A stretch of 41,324 bases of DNA from Streptomyces sp. MBT65 (GCF_016612545.1 NZ_JAENRY010000041.1:1-41324), one strand, 5' to 3'; counted from the first letter of the stretch, positions 7,964 through 16,525 are shown. Numbers and translations are program-made. The notes: generated by a model not told the origin, from the letters alone.

Positions 7964-8974
7964 TCACTCCTCGGAGGAGTCCTCGTCGTCGCCCTCGGGC
8001 CCGGCCTCGGGCTCCGTGTCCGGCTTCGTGGGCCGCGTCGGCTTCGGACGGCCGGCACTGGGGTTGTCCCGCAGATACGACGCGCTGTCGCTGCCGTCCG
8101 CCGTGGCGTGCCCACCCGGCGGCGGACTGCCACCACCGTCCCGCCTGCGCAGATAGCGCTCAAACTCGCGGGCGATCGCCTCGCCCGACGCCTCCGGCAG
8201 CTCCGCGGTGTCGCGGGCCTCCTCCAGCGTCTGCACGTACTCGGCCACCTCGCTGTCCTCGGCGGCCAGTTGATCCACCCCGACCTGCCAGGCGCGCGCG
8301 TCCTCGGGCAGCTCGCCCAGCGGGATGCGTACGTCGATCAGGTCCTCCAGGCGGTTCAACAGCGCCAGGGTGGCCTTCGGGTTGGGCGGCTGCGACACGT
8401 AGTGCGGCACCGCCGCCCACAGCGACACGGCCGGTACGCCCGCGTGCGTGCACGCCTCCTGGAGGATGCCGACGATCCCGGTGGGACCCTCGTACTTGGT
8501 CTCCTCCAGGTCCATCCGCTGCGCCAGATCCGCGTCGGACGTCGTCCCGCTGATCGGCACCGGACGGGTGTGCGGGGTGTCACCGAGCAGCGCGCCCAGG
8601 ATCACCACCAGCTCCACGCCCAGCTCGTGCGCGAAGCCCAGCAGCTCGTTGCAGAACGACCGCCAGCGCATCGACGGTTCGATACCTCGGACGAGCACGA
8701 GATCACGCGGCTTCTCGCCGCCGACCCGGACCACCGACAGGCGGGTTGTCGGCCAAGTGATCTTTCGCACACCGGAATCCATCCACACCGTGGGCCGGTT
8801 GACCTGGAAGTCGTAGTAGTCCTCGGCGTCCAGGGCCGCGAACACCTCGCCCTTCCACTCCCTGTCCAGGTGCGCGACCGCGGTGGAGGCGGCGTCGCCG
8901 GCGTCGTTCCAGCCCTCGAACGCGGCCACCATCACTGGGTCGATCAGCTCGGGAACCCCCTCCAGCTCGATCAC
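7964..8974 (-). CDS. parJ: PAC2-family protein, ParJ homologue
   Basis: The 336-residue protein begins VIELEGVPELIDPVMVAAFEG and contains the PAC2 core (GWNDAGDAASTAVAHL, VLVRGIEPSMRWRSFCNEL, ILGALLGDTPHTRP, EACTHAGVPAVSLWAAVPHYV), a fold shared with proteasome assembly chaperone 2. In S. coelicolor the protein encoded beside mshC, ParJ (SCO1662), interacts with ParA and affects chromosome segregation during sporulation; the same place here supports the name. The C-terminal 70 residues are Pro/Gly-rich and end in an acidic tail (EGDDEDSSEE), probably disordered. The GTG start has AAGGAGG six bases upstream. The 197 bases between it and the GntR gene hold no other gene. Confidence 0.8.
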   Translation of the reverse strand: MIELEGVPELIDPVMVAAFEGWNDAGDAASTAVAHLDREWKGEVFAALDAEDYYDFQVNRPTVWMDSGVRKITWPTTRLSVVRVGGEKPRDLVLVRGIEPSMRWRSFCNELLGFAHELGVELVVILGALLGDTPHTRPVPISGTTSDADLAQRMDLEETKYEGPTGIVGILQEACTHAGVPAVSLWAAVPHYVSQPPNPKATLALLNRLEDLIDVRIPLGELPEDARAWQVGVDQLAAEDSEVAEYVQTLEEARDTAELPEASGEAIAREFERYLRRRDGGGSPPPGGHATADGSDSASYLRDNPSAGRPKPTRPTKPDTEPEAGPEGDDEDSSEE

Positions 8975-9171
8975 CCAGCGCCTCCTTCCGATCTGCCCTC
9001 GCGTACGCCCCAACCTTACGGCGTCCGACGGGGGCGCCCGCAGCCCCCTTGCACGGGGGAGTGACCCCATGCCTGCCCCGTCCGGGACGGTCGAACACAC
9101 AAGATCGCCACCCTGTGCAGACGCGGACCGGCCGGTCACTCCTCCGATGGATCAACCGGCCGCCCACTCGT

Positions 9172-9843
9172 TCACAGAGTCGAACGCAGCCACTGCTCCA
9201 CGCTCGCGATGTGCACCGTCGCCCACGACCGCGCCGCCTCCGCGTCCCGGTCGCGCAGCGCGCCCAGGATCGCCCGGTGCTCGTGCAGCGTCCGGCTCAC
9301 CGCGTCCTCCTGCGTCAGACCGCGCCAGATCCGGGCCCGTGTCGTGGGACCGGACAGACCGTCCAGAAGCGAGCACAGCACCGAGTTGCCGGAACTCTGC
9401 ACGATGCCCCGGTGGAACTCCAGGTCGCAGGCGACCAGTTCCTCCACCGAGGGCGCCCCGCCCAGCGCGTCCAACTGGGCGCTGAGCGCGTCCAGTTGCT
9501 GCTCGCTGATCCGTAGCGCCGCCATCCCCGTGGCCGCCGGCTCCAGAATCCGCCGTACGGCCAGGAATTCCAGGACCGTGTCGTCCCGGTGGAAGTCGAC
9601 GACGAAACTCAGCGCCTCCAGCAGGAGTTGGGGATCCAGACTCGTGACGTACGTGCCGTCGCCCTGGCGCACGTCCAGGATGCGGATCAGCGAGAGGGCC
9701 CGCACGGCCTCCCGCAGGGAGTTGCGGGACAGGCCCAGTTCGGCGGCGAGTTCGCTCTCCTTGGGCAGCCGGTCCCCGGGACGCAGCGCGCCGGAGACGA
9801 TCATTCCCTTGATTTTCTCGATCGCCTCATCGGTGACTGCCAT
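9172..9843 (-). CDS. GntR-family (FadR/FCD subgroup) transcriptional regulator
   Basis: The N-terminal 70 residues form a winged helix-turn-helix (IVSGALRPGDRLPKESELAAELGLSRNSLREAVRAL, here split: IVSGALRPGDRLPKESEL then AAELGLSRNSLREAVRAL). The C-terminal FCD all-helical effector domain has metal-binding-type residues in ACDLEFHRGIV and TLHEHRAIL plus a late His (TVHIASV). Such regulators bind a small organic acid, sugar or nucleotide-like ligand and usually repress neighbouring catabolic genes. It is the last gene on the minus strand after the deaminase, 85 bases away, and a palindrome lies in that gap. It is the best candidate for local control of the MTA/MTR salvage cluster; its ligand is unknown. 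Confidence 0.85.
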   Translation of the reverse strand: MAVTDEAIEKIKGMIVSGALRPGDRLPKESELAAELGLSRNSLREAVRALSLIRILDVRQGDGTYVTSLDPQLLLEALSFVVDFHRDDTVLEFLAVRRILEPAATGMAALRISEQQLDALSAQLDALGGAPSVEELVACDLEFHRGIVQSSGNSVLCSLLDGLSGPTTRARIWRGLTQEDAVSRTLHEHRAILGALRDRDAEAARSWATVHIASVEQWLRSTL

Positions 9844-9865
9844 GACCGGCCTCCCTGTTGCTCAG

Positions 9866-9876
9866 ACATCCGATGT
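9866..9876. promoter_or_regulatory. Palindrome in the GntR promoter region
   Basis: ACATC-C-GATGT is a perfect 11-base palindrome 23 bases upstream of the GntR start codon. Its size and position suit an autoregulatory FadR/GntR operator. Confidence 0.4.
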
Positions 9877-9928
9877 ATCAGGCACATTATGCGGGTTCAG
9901 TAGGTTGAACGGGAGGGAAATCCACAGC

Positions 9929-11233
9929 TCAGGCAAGTGATTCGAGCTCCGCGAGCACGGCTTCCTCGTCCAGCGTGCCCAGTGTCCGGTTCCGCATCAG
10001 CACCCGGCCGTCCACGACGGTGTCCCGTACGTCCGCCGAGTGCGCCGCGTACGCGAGCGTCGACCACGGGTCGTGCAGCGGCCGCAGATGCGGTGCCCCC
10101 AGGTCGAGCACGATCAGATCGGCCCGCTTGCCGGCCTCGAGCGACCCCAGGTGATCACCCAGGCCCAGCGCCCGCGCGCCCTCGATCGTCGCCATCCGTA
10201 CGGCCTGTTCGGCACCGACCGCCGTCGGGTCGCCACCCGCCTTGTGCACGAGCGCGGCCTGTCGTACGGCGCCCAGCACGTCCAGCGTGTTGGAGCTGAC
10301 GGCCCCGTCCGTGCCGAGGCCGACGGTGACACCCGCGCTGAGCAGCCGGGGGACCGGCGCGATCCCGCAGCCCAACTTCAGGTTCGACACCGGACAGTGG
10401 GCCACCGACGTGCCCGTGCGGGCCAGCGCCGCGATCTCCGGGCCGGTCAGGTCCACGGCGTGCGCGACCAGCAGATCGGGGCCGAGCAGCCCCAGCGAGT
10501 CGAGCAACTCCACAGGCCGTTTGCCGTACTTGACCTCGACGGTCGCGACCTCGGTCGGGTTCTCCGCCGCGTGGATGTGCAGCAGCGCGCCGAACTCCCG
10601 TGCCAGAGCGGCGATGTCGACGAGCTGGTCGGGGGCGAGGGTGTACGTCGAGTGCGCGAACAGGATCGGGCGCAGGCCCGGCCGCGCCTCACCCCGGGCC
10701 GCCAAGTCCCGCCGCGCCCAGTCGAGTCGGTCCTCGTACGCGATGCCGTCCGGCGGCTGAGGTACGTCCATGAAGGTCGGCCCGGTGTGCAGCCGCCAGC
10801 CCGCCTCACGGGCCGCCTGCTCGGCCGCCTCGTGGAACCAGTACATGTCGAGCGCCGAGGTCACCCCGGCCCGCACGCTCTCCGCGATCGCCAGCCGCAC
10901 CGCCGCCGCCACGTTCTTCGGCGCCAGCAGCTCGGCCTCCCACTTCAACACCCGCTCCAGAAAGCCCTGGAGAGTGACGTCGTCGGCGCGACCACGCAGC
11001 AGTGTCATCGCGAGATGCGTGTGCGTGTTGATGAGTCCGGGCAGGACGAGACAGCCCGCGGCGTCAAGGGACTCCGTTGCCGTGAACCGAGTTGTCAGCT
11101 CCTCGGCCGGTCCTACGGCGACGATCTCGCCCTCGTGGACGGCAACCGCCCCGTCCCGTACGACGGTTCCGGCCCCGTCGACGGTGAGGACGTCCCCGCC
11201 GTGCACCAACAGATCGATGCCGGCGGTGCTCAC
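9929..11233 (-). CDS. mtaD: Amidohydrolase, MTA/SAH deaminase family
   Basis: The 434-residue protein is a metal-dependent amidohydrolase closest to 5'-methylthioadenosine/S-adenosylhomocysteine deaminases, which turn MTA into methylthioinosine and release ammonia. Metal ligands and catalytic residues are in place: NTHTH (His71, His73), LHIHAAEN (His221, Glu224), VAHAV (His258) and GLGTDGAVSSN (Asp309). The stretch CPVSNLKLGCGIAPVPRLL is characteristic of this subgroup. It starts with a GTG that overlaps the phosphorylase stop (GTGA), so it is the sixth gene of the transporter operon starting with the BMP lipoprotein. The context of two salvage gene sets supports MTA as substrate; a related adenosine or guanine deaminase function cannot be excluded. 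Confidence 0.8.
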   Translation of the reverse strand: MSTAGIDLLVHGGDVLTVDGAGTVVRDGAVAVHEGEIVAVGPAEELTTRFTATESLDAAGCLVLPGLINTHTHLAMTLLRGRADDVTLQGFLERVLKWEAELLAPKNVAAAVRLAIAESVRAGVTSALDMYWFHEAAEQAAREAGWRLHTGPTFMDVPQPPDGIAYEDRLDWARRDLAARGEARPGLRPILFAHSTYTLAPDQLVDIAALAREFGALLHIHAAENPTEVATVEVKYGKRPVELLDSLGLLGPDLLVAHAVDLTGPEIAALARTGTSVAHCPVSNLKLGCGIAPVPRLLSAGVTVGLGTDGAVSSNTLDVLGAVRQAALVHKAGGDPTAVGAEQAVRMATIEGARALGLGDHLGSLEAGKRADLIVLDLGAPHLRPLHDPWSTLAYAAHSADVRDTVVDGRVLMRNRTLGTLDEEAVLAELESLA

Positions 11234-11988
11234 GCGGTCAACTCCTCGGCCTCGGCGAGCAGTCGGAGCGCCTCCAGGGACACGATCGAGCCCCGCTCGA
11301 CACCGGCCGCGACGACTTCCCGGTGCGGGTCGTACCCCCCGGTGGTCTCGGCGTCGACGAGTTCATCGGCATTGGCACCGTCGATGACCAGCACCCCGCC
11401 CGCGACAAGACCTCGCAGCGAGGCCGTCACCAGCAGCGCCGACAGCTCCATCTCGATCGCCGCGAGCCCGGCGCCGTCGTAGGAGAAGAGGGGGATGAGG
11501 CCGGGCTGGAAGGCCGCCCGGGTCCAGACGATCCCCCGGTGGTGCGGGGCGCCGGTCTCGCGGGCCGCGCGCTGGAGGGCGAGCACGGCCTCGGGCGCGG
11601 CGACCGCCGGGTACTCGGGCGGGAGCAGTTGCCGGGTGACGCCGTCGTCGCGTACGGCCGCCTCCGCGATGACGAGGTCGCCGTCGCCGATGCCGGGCTT
11701 CATCGCGCCCGCCGTGCCGAAGCGCAGGAAGGTGCGGACCCCCGCGTCCGCCAGTTCCTGGAACAGCAGGATCGCGCCCGGACCGCCCACCCCGTGCGAG
11801 GCGACGACGACCGGCAGGCCCTTCCAACTCCCGCTGAACACACGGTATTCGCGGTGGTACGACACCTCCTCGGCACCGTCCAGCAGCGCGGCGACGGCGG
11901 CGGCACGCGCCGGATCGCCGACGACGACCGCGCGCTCCGGGAGTCCGGTGCGCGGTATGCGGGTGATGGGCAGCAGGTCCTGCGTCAT
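11230..11988 (-). CDS. Nucleoside phosphorylase (NP-I, UP/DeoD-like)
   Basis: This 252-residue protein has the NP-I family fold: RAVVVGDPARAAAVAALL for phosphate binding, VVASHGVGGPGAILLFQELA, LRFGTAGAMKPGIGDGDLVI, and IEMELSALLVTAS with the ribose-binding Glu-Met-Glu triad. It would split a nucleoside with phosphate into base and ribose-1-phosphate (or methylthioribose-1-phosphate). It belongs to the hexameric uridine/purine phosphorylase branch, not the trimeric MtnP branch. ATGA overlap with the upstream permease and GTGA overlap with the downstream deaminase place it in one operon, which suggests it acts on the deaminated nucleoside (inosine or methylthioinosine). The substrate is inferred from context only. 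Confidence 0.75.
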   Translation of the reverse strand: MTQDLLPITRIPRTGLPERAVVVGDPARAAAVAALLDGAEEVSYHREYRVFSGSWKGLPVVVASHGVGGPGAILLFQELADAGVRTFLRFGTAGAMKPGIGDGDLVIAEAAVRDDGVTRQLLPPEYPAVAAPEAVLALQRAARETGAPHHRGIVWTRAAFQPGLIPLFSYDGAGLAAIEMELSALLVTASLRGLVAGGVLVIDGANADELVDAETTGGYDPHREVVAAGVERGSIVSLEALRLLAEAEELTA

Positions 11989-12857
11989 GTGGTGGCTCCG
12001 GAAGGGGAGTTGACGGTACGGCGACGGCGGCGGGCCGTCGAGAGGAAGAGGGCGACGAGCGTCACGACGTACGGCGCGGCATCGGTGGCCTGTTGGGGCA
12101 GGCCGACGCCCTGGAGGCGGAAGCCGGCGGCCTCGGCGAGACCGAAGAGCAGCGCGGCGAGCAGCACGCCGACGGGTGCCGCGCGGCCGAGCATCACCGC
12201 GACGACCGCGATCCAGCCTCGGCCGGCCGTCATGTTCTCGGAGAACAACGTGACGTTCCCGAGGGCGAGTTGGGCCCCCGCGAGCCCGCACAGAACACCG
12301 GAGACCAGCACCGCCGCGTACTTGTACTTCGCCGGGCTCACCCCGAGCGTCGCCGCCGCGTCCGGTGCCTCGCCGACCCCGCGCAGCCGCAGTCCCCACA
12401 CATGCCGGGACAGCATCACCGCGGCCACCGCGACCGCGACGAACGCCAGATACGCGAGCGGGGTGAAGCCACCGATCAACGGCAGCCCGGCGAGTGACGG
12501 ATCGTCGAAAGTGCCCTGCACACCGAAGACCGTACGCAGGAGGAAGCTGGTCAGGCCAACTGCCAGGAGATTCATGGCGATTCCGAGAACGACCGCGTCC
12601 CCGCGCAGAGTTACCGCACCCACGGCCAGGATCAACGAGTACGCGGCCGCCGCGAGGGCGGCGGCGAGCACGCCGAGCCAGGCGCTGCCCGTGAACCAAC
12701 TCGTGGCCACCGACGTGAAGCAGCCCATCAACATCATGCCTTCGAGGCCGATGTTGAAGACGCCCGCACGCTCGCAGATGGCACCGCCCAGTGCGGCCAG
12801 CAGGATCGGGGTCAGGGCGCGCAGCGCCGACATCAGCAGATCGGAGTCGAAGAACAT
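11985..12857 (-). CDS. Nucleoside ABC transporter permease (second subunit)
   Basis: The 290-residue protein is very hydrophobic, with about eight to nine membrane segments, and has the BPD_transp_2 family signature (LGGAICERAGVFNIGLEGMMLMG). It pairs with the preceding permease, like YufQ or NupC-type subunits of BMP-family nucleoside transporters. The ATG at 12855-12857 overlaps the upstream stop as TGATG; a GTG one codon earlier (12858-12860) would give a GTGA overlap and is an equally possible start. The C-terminus is a basic tail (STARRRRRTVNS). It would form the membrane channel with the first permease and the double ATPase. Confidence 0.85.
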   Translation of the reverse strand: MFFDSDLLMSALRALTPILLAALGGAICERAGVFNIGLEGMMLMGCFTSVATSWFTGSAWLGVLAAALAAAAYSLILAVGAVTLRGDAVVLGIAMNLLAVGLTSFLLRTVFGVQGTFDDPSLAGLPLIGGFTPLAYLAFVAVAVAAVMLSRHVWGLRLRGVGEAPDAAATLGVSPAKYKYAAVLVSGVLCGLAGAQLALGNVTLFSENMTAGRGWIAVVAVMLGRAAPVGVLLAALLFGLAEAAGFRLQGVGLPQQATDAAPYVVTLVALFLSTARRRRRTVNSPSGATT

Positions 12858-13918
12858 CACGCGGCCCCGCTTTCCTGAGTACGCCTGGTGAACCACTTGG
12901 TCGGGAAGCGGAGTCGGGCCGCGAGGAACACGATCACGATGGCCTGGAGCACCTGGGTCAGTTCGCGCGGCACCTCGGTCGTCCGCTCCATCGCCAGGCC
13001 GCCGACCGCGAGGACGGCGAAGAAGAACGAGGCGACGACCGTGCCGAGTGGGGCCGCGGCTGCCAACAGGGCCGCCGTAAGTCCCGTCCAGGTGTAGCCG
13101 GGTGCGGTGAGCGAGCCGTCCACGAAGCGGTACGGGAAGCTCAACACCCCTATGGCGCCCACGAGTCCGGCCAGCGCGCCGGAGACGGACATCAGCTTGA
13201 GGGTCAGGCCCCGGCGTTCGACGCCCGCGTAGGCGGCGAAACGGGAGTTGAGGCCCGTCATGCGGATCTCGTAGCCGAAGGCCGTGCGCTTGTCGGTGAA
13301 CCAGTACGCGGCTGCCGCGAGCACCACCAGGATCAGCCCGACGGTGACCGTCGAGTCGCCGAACGCGGGCAGTGCGACACCGTCCGGCATCGCGCGGGTC
13401 TGGGGGAGGCTGGAGCCGGGTTCCTTCAGCGGGTAGCGCGCGAGGTAGGAGGCCAGCGAGACCGCCGGGTAGCTCAGCAGCAGGCTGCTGACCAGGAGCG
13501 GGACGCCGAGGCTGTTCTCGCACAGGGCGGCGAGGGCGGCGTACGCGGCACCCACCGCCATGCCCGCGAGCAGCGCCAGGACGACGGTCAGGGGCGCCGG
13601 CAGCGGGGAGTAGAGGCCGGTCACGGCCGCCGTGATGCCGCCGAGGACCATCTGTCCGTCGCCGCCGAGGTTGATCAGCCCGGCGCGCAGCGGGATCGCC
13701 AGCGCGAGTGCCATGCCGAGCACGCTGGTGCCGGTGCTCAGCGTGGAGCCGATGCCGTCCGCGCCGAGCGAGCCGGTGAGGACAGCGCTGTACGCCGTGA
13801 GCGGGTCCGCGCCGGTGCCGACGAGGAAGAGCGCGCCGATGACCAGGCCCGCGAGCACGGAGAAGGTGATGGGGGAACGCAACACCCCAGATATACGCGG
13901 TATATGAGTGTTCGTCAT
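12857..13918 (-). CDS. Nucleoside ABC transporter permease (first subunit)
   Basis: A 353-residue integral membrane protein with about ten predicted helices and the conserved family stretch LAIPLRAGLINLGGDGQMVLGG. It resembles YufP/NupB-type permeases of BMP-dependent nucleoside importers. The ATG (13916-13918) comes one base after the ATPase stop. The N-terminus (MTNTHIPRISGVL) is unusual in base composition: two consecutive-region isoleucines are encoded by ATA, very rare in such GC-rich genomes, because the gene start carries the AT-rich palindrome at 13891-13905. A cytoplasmic C-terminus ends RRTQESGAA. Confidence 0.85.
   Translation of the reverse strand: MTNTHIPRISGVLRSPITFSVLAGLVIGALFLVGTGADPLTAYSAVLTGSLGADGIGSTLSTGTSVLGMALALAIPLRAGLINLGGDGQMVLGGITAAVTGLYSPLPAPLTVVLALLAGMAVGAAYAALAALCENSLGVPLLVSSLLLSYPAVSLASYLARYPLKEPGSSLPQTRAMPDGVALPAFGDSTVTVGLILVVLAAAAYWFTDKRTAFGYEIRMTGLNSRFAAYAGVERRGLTLKLMSVSGALAGLVGAIGVLSFPYRFVDGSLTAPGYTWTGLTAALLAAAAPLGTVVASFFFAVLAVGGLAMERTTEVPRELTQVLQAIVIVFLAARLRFPTKWFTRRTQESGAA
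13891..13905. promoter_or_regulatory. AT-rich palindrome inside the first permease gene
   Basis: ATATAC-GCG-GTATAT is a perfect 6+3+6 palindrome, starting about 13 bases into the permease coding sequence. It is strikingly AT-rich for this genome and forces two rare ATA codons, which suggests selection for the DNA site (operator or internal promoter control). Confidence 0.35.
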
Positions 13919-13919
13919 G

Positions 13920-15443
13920 TCAGTCGACGGCCTCCGTCGGCGCTACGGCCCCGCCCGCCATGGCGAGCCCGAGTGCCCGTTCGTCGGCCTCGTCCTTCGT
14001 GTACGTCGCCGTGACCCGGCCCTCGTACATCACCAGGACCCGGTCCGCGAGGCCCCGGATCTCGCTCAGTTCGGCGGAGACGAGGAGGACGGCGTGACCG
14101 GCGTCGCGATAGGCGACGATCTGGTCGTGGATGTTCTGGATGGCGCCGATGTCGACCCCGCGCGTGGGCTGCTCGACGAGCAACAGCGGTGCCTCGTGGG
14201 CTAGTTCGCGGCCGATCAGCAGCTTCTGCAAGTTACCGCCGGACAGCGCGGAGGCGGGCACCTCGGGGGTGGCCGCCTTGATGCCGAAGCGCTCGATGAG
14301 CCGCCCGGCGTGGGCGCGCACGGACGCGGGCGGCAGAAGTCCCTTGGTGGACAAGGACGTTCGGTGGTGGCCCATCGCGAGGTTGTCCGCGACGGTGGCC
14401 GCCGGTGCCGTACCGACCGCGTGCCGGTCCTCGGGGACGTAGGCGAGGCCCTGTGCCCGGCGCTCGGTGGCCGAGGCGTGGGTGATGTCCCGCCCCTTGA
14501 GACGCACCTGTCCGGAAGCGACGGGCCGTAGCCCGGCCAGGGCCTCGATCAGCTCGCTCTGGCCGTTGCCCGCGACGCCCGCGATCCCGACGATCTCCCC
14601 GGTGTGGACGGTGAGTCCCACATCGTGGACGGCGTCGGTGGTGAGGTCTCTCACGTCCAGGACGACGTCACCGGGGGTGCCCGGCGCATGCACGCGGTCC
14701 AGCTCCACCGCGCGGCCGGTCATGGCGGCGGCGATCTCGTCGGCGGAGGTGTCCGAGGTGACCAGGCGGGCGACCACCCGGCCGTCCCGCAGCACGGTCA
14801 CGTTGTCGCTGCCTTCGAGGACCTCGCGCAGCTTGTGGGTGACAAGGATCACCGTGCGGCCCTGCGCGGCCAGCGACTTGAGGACCGCGAACAGGGCGTC
14901 GGCCTCGGCCGGGGTGAGCACGGCGGTCGGCTCGTCGAGGATCAGCGTGCGGGCGCCGCGATGCAGCAGCTTCAGGATCTCCACTCGCTGGCGCAGGCCG
15001 ACCGGCAACTCCCCGACCCGGGCGTCCGGGTCGACGGCGAGGCCGTGCTCCTCGGCCAGTTCGCGCACCCGGCGGCGGGCGGCGGCCCGGTCCACCAGGC
15101 CGAAGCGGCGCGGTTCGGCGGCGTAGACGACGTTCTCGGCGACCGTCAGCGAGTCGAACAGCTTGAAGCTCTGGTGGACCATGCCGAGCCCGGCGGCCAT
15201 CGCCGCGCTCGGGTCGCCGAACGTGACCTCGCGCCCGTCGATCCGGATCGAGCCCGCGTCGGCGCGCTCCATGCCGTAGAGGATCGACATGAGGGTGGAC
15301 TTGCCGGCGCCGTTCTCGCCCATGAGGGCGTGGATCTCGCCGCGCCGGACGGTCAGGTCGACGGAGTCGTTGGCGAGCGTGCCGGGGAACCGCTTGGTGA
15401 TTCCCCGAAGCTCGACCGCGGGGTCAACTGGCGGCGGGGTCAT
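13920..15443 (-). CDS. Nucleoside ABC transporter ATPase (two nucleotide-binding domains)
   Basis: This 507-residue protein has two fused ABC domains, as in sugar/nucleoside importers (YufO, RbsA). Domain 1: Walker A GENGAGKST at 42-50, Q-loop MVHQSFKLF, Walker B LILDEPTAVLTP. Domain 2: degenerate Walker A GVAGNGQSE, signature LSGGNLQK, and LLLVEQPTRGVDIGA. Loss of the second Walker lysine is normal for this family. It energises import through the two permeases next in the operon. The ATG overlaps the end of the BMP lipoprotein gene by 20 bases, and the stop lies one base before the first permease, so all are translationally coupled. Confidence 0.9.
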   Translation of the reverse strand: MTPPPVDPAVELRGITKRFPGTLANDSVDLTVRRGEIHALMGENGAGKSTLMSILYGMERADAGSIRIDGREVTFGDPSAAMAAGLGMVHQSFKLFDSLTVAENVVYAAEPRRFGLVDRAAARRRVRELAEEHGLAVDPDARVGELPVGLRQRVEILKLLHRGARTLILDEPTAVLTPAEADALFAVLKSLAAQGRTVILVTHKLREVLEGSDNVTVLRDGRVVARLVTSDTSADEIAAAMTGRAVELDRVHAPGTPGDVVLDVRDLTTDAVHDVGLTVHTGEIVGIAGVAGNGQSELIEALAGLRPVASGQVRLKGRDITHASATERRAQGLAYVPEDRHAVGTAPAATVADNLAMGHHRTSLSTKGLLPPASVRAHAGRLIERFGIKAATPEVPASALSGGNLQKLLIGRELAHEAPLLLVEQPTRGVDIGAIQNIHDQIVAYRDAGHAVLLVSAELSEIRGLADRVLVMYEGRVTATYTKDEADERALGLAMAGGAVAPTEAVD

Positions 15444-16476
15444 CGACCTTGAGCTCTCCGGAGACGATCTGGTCGCGCAGCGCCTTCACCTTCGCGAGGA
15501 CGTCCTTGTGCTGGGCGATCACGCACTTCGACGAGTCGACGCCCGCCTCAAGACCGGTGAGGCTGATGCCGCCCTCCTTCAGGCCGTACGACACCGAGGT
15601 GCCCGTCTTGCCCGCGAGGACCTGCTCGACGCCCTTCTCGACGGCGACGTCCGTCTTCTTGATCACGTTGTCGACGACCGTGCCGGGGGAGGAGACGCAC
15701 TGGTTGACGTCGACGCCGTACGCGAACGCGCCCTTGGCCTTCGCGGCCTCGAACACGCCGTAGTTGCCGGCCGCCGCGGCCGCCATGATCTGGTCGGTGC
15801 CCTTCGAGAGAAGGGAGTTGGCCTGCTCCTTGGCGCGCGCCGAGTCGTCGAACGGGGACTGGCCGCCGACGAAGCGCGTCGACGCGGACGTCTTGGCGGC
15901 GACCTTCTTGGCACCGGCCGCGAACGGGTCGCTGTAGCGCCGGAACTGGGGCGTGTCGAGCACGTCCACCGCGCCGACCTTGCCGCTCTTGCTGAGCAAC
16001 CCGGCCTCGGCGCCCGCGAGATAGACACCCTCGTGCTCACGGAAGACCGCGCAGGTGACGTTGCTGAACGTCTTCGTCGTGCACGCGTCGATCATCAGGA
16101 ACTGCTGCTTCGGGTGCGCCTTCGCCTGCTGCGCCACGATGTCGGCGAACTCGAAGCCGACCAGCACGATCACGTTCGGGCTCGCGCCCACGGCGGCCTG
16201 CACGTTCTGCTGCTGGGACGCGGTGTCCGTCGACTCGTAGACCTTCTCGGTCCCGTTGTGCGTCTTCGCGGCGGCCTTCACCCCGGTGACGGCGAGCTTC
16301 AGGAACTCGTTCTGGCCGACGGCGTCGGGCGTGACCAGCGTGAACGACTTCCCGCTGCTGCCGCTCGCGCTGTCCGAGGCGTCGGTCTTCGCGGCGGCGT
16401 TGCAGGCGGTGGCGGCGGTCACCATGAGCGTGGTGGCGGCGACGAGCTGAAGGGTGCGACGTGATCTGCGGAGCAT
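15424..16476 (-). CDS. BMP-family (BmpA/PnrA-like) nucleoside-binding lipoprotein
   Basis: The 350-residue protein has a lipoprotein signal peptide (basic MLRRSRRTLQL, hydrophobic stretch, then TAC with Cys25) and the BMP/PnrA ligand-binding domain (KSFTLVTPDAVGQNEFLKLA, VIVLVGFEFADIVAQQ, HEGVYLAGAEAGLLS). Members of this family capture purine nucleosides outside the membrane and hand them to an ABC permease. The start at 16476 is preferred to an ATG 24 bases upstream because GGAAGG lies five bases before it and the signal peptide then has normal length. It is the first gene of the operon for ATPase, two permeases, phosphorylase and deaminase. A Cys-rich short reading frame lies about 100 bases upstream. 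In this context MTA or a related thionucleoside is a plausible ligand. Confidence 0.88.
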   Translation of the reverse strand: MLRRSRRTLQLVAATTLMVTAATACNAAAKTDASDSASGSSGKSFTLVTPDAVGQNEFLKLAVTGVKAAAKTHNGTEKVYESTDTASQQQNVQAAVGASPNVIVLVGFEFADIVAQQAKAHPKQQFLMIDACTTKTFSNVTCAVFREHEGVYLAGAEAGLLSKSGKVGAVDVLDTPQFRRYSDPFAAGAKKVAAKTSASTRFVGGQSPFDDSARAKEQANSLLSKGTDQIMAAAAAGNYGVFEAAKAKGAFAYGVDVNQCVSSPGTVVDNVIKKTDVAVEKGVEQVLAGKTGTSVSYGLKEGGISLTGLEAGVDSSKCVIAQHKDVLAKVKALRDQIVSGELKVDDPAAS

Positions 16477-16501
16477 GGGGACCTTCCGGGGGTACGGCAA
16501 G

Positions 16502-16525
16502 GCACGCTCCGGCGGGAGCGCGTGC
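16502..16525 (-). promoter_or_regulatory. Stem-loop just upstream of the BMP lipoprotein ribosome binding site
   Basis: GCACGCTCC (16502-16510) can pair with GGAGCGCGTGC (16515-16525) with a small bulge and a four-base loop. It lies between the Cys-rich short frame and the lipoprotein start codon, a position suited to attenuation or translational control. Confidence 0.35.

Noticed and set aside
9000..9171. Attachment site or mobile-element border at the left end of the salvage cluster
   Set aside because: No tRNA, direct repeat, integrase or transposase remnant was found here or near 25095-25163 and 28122-28432.
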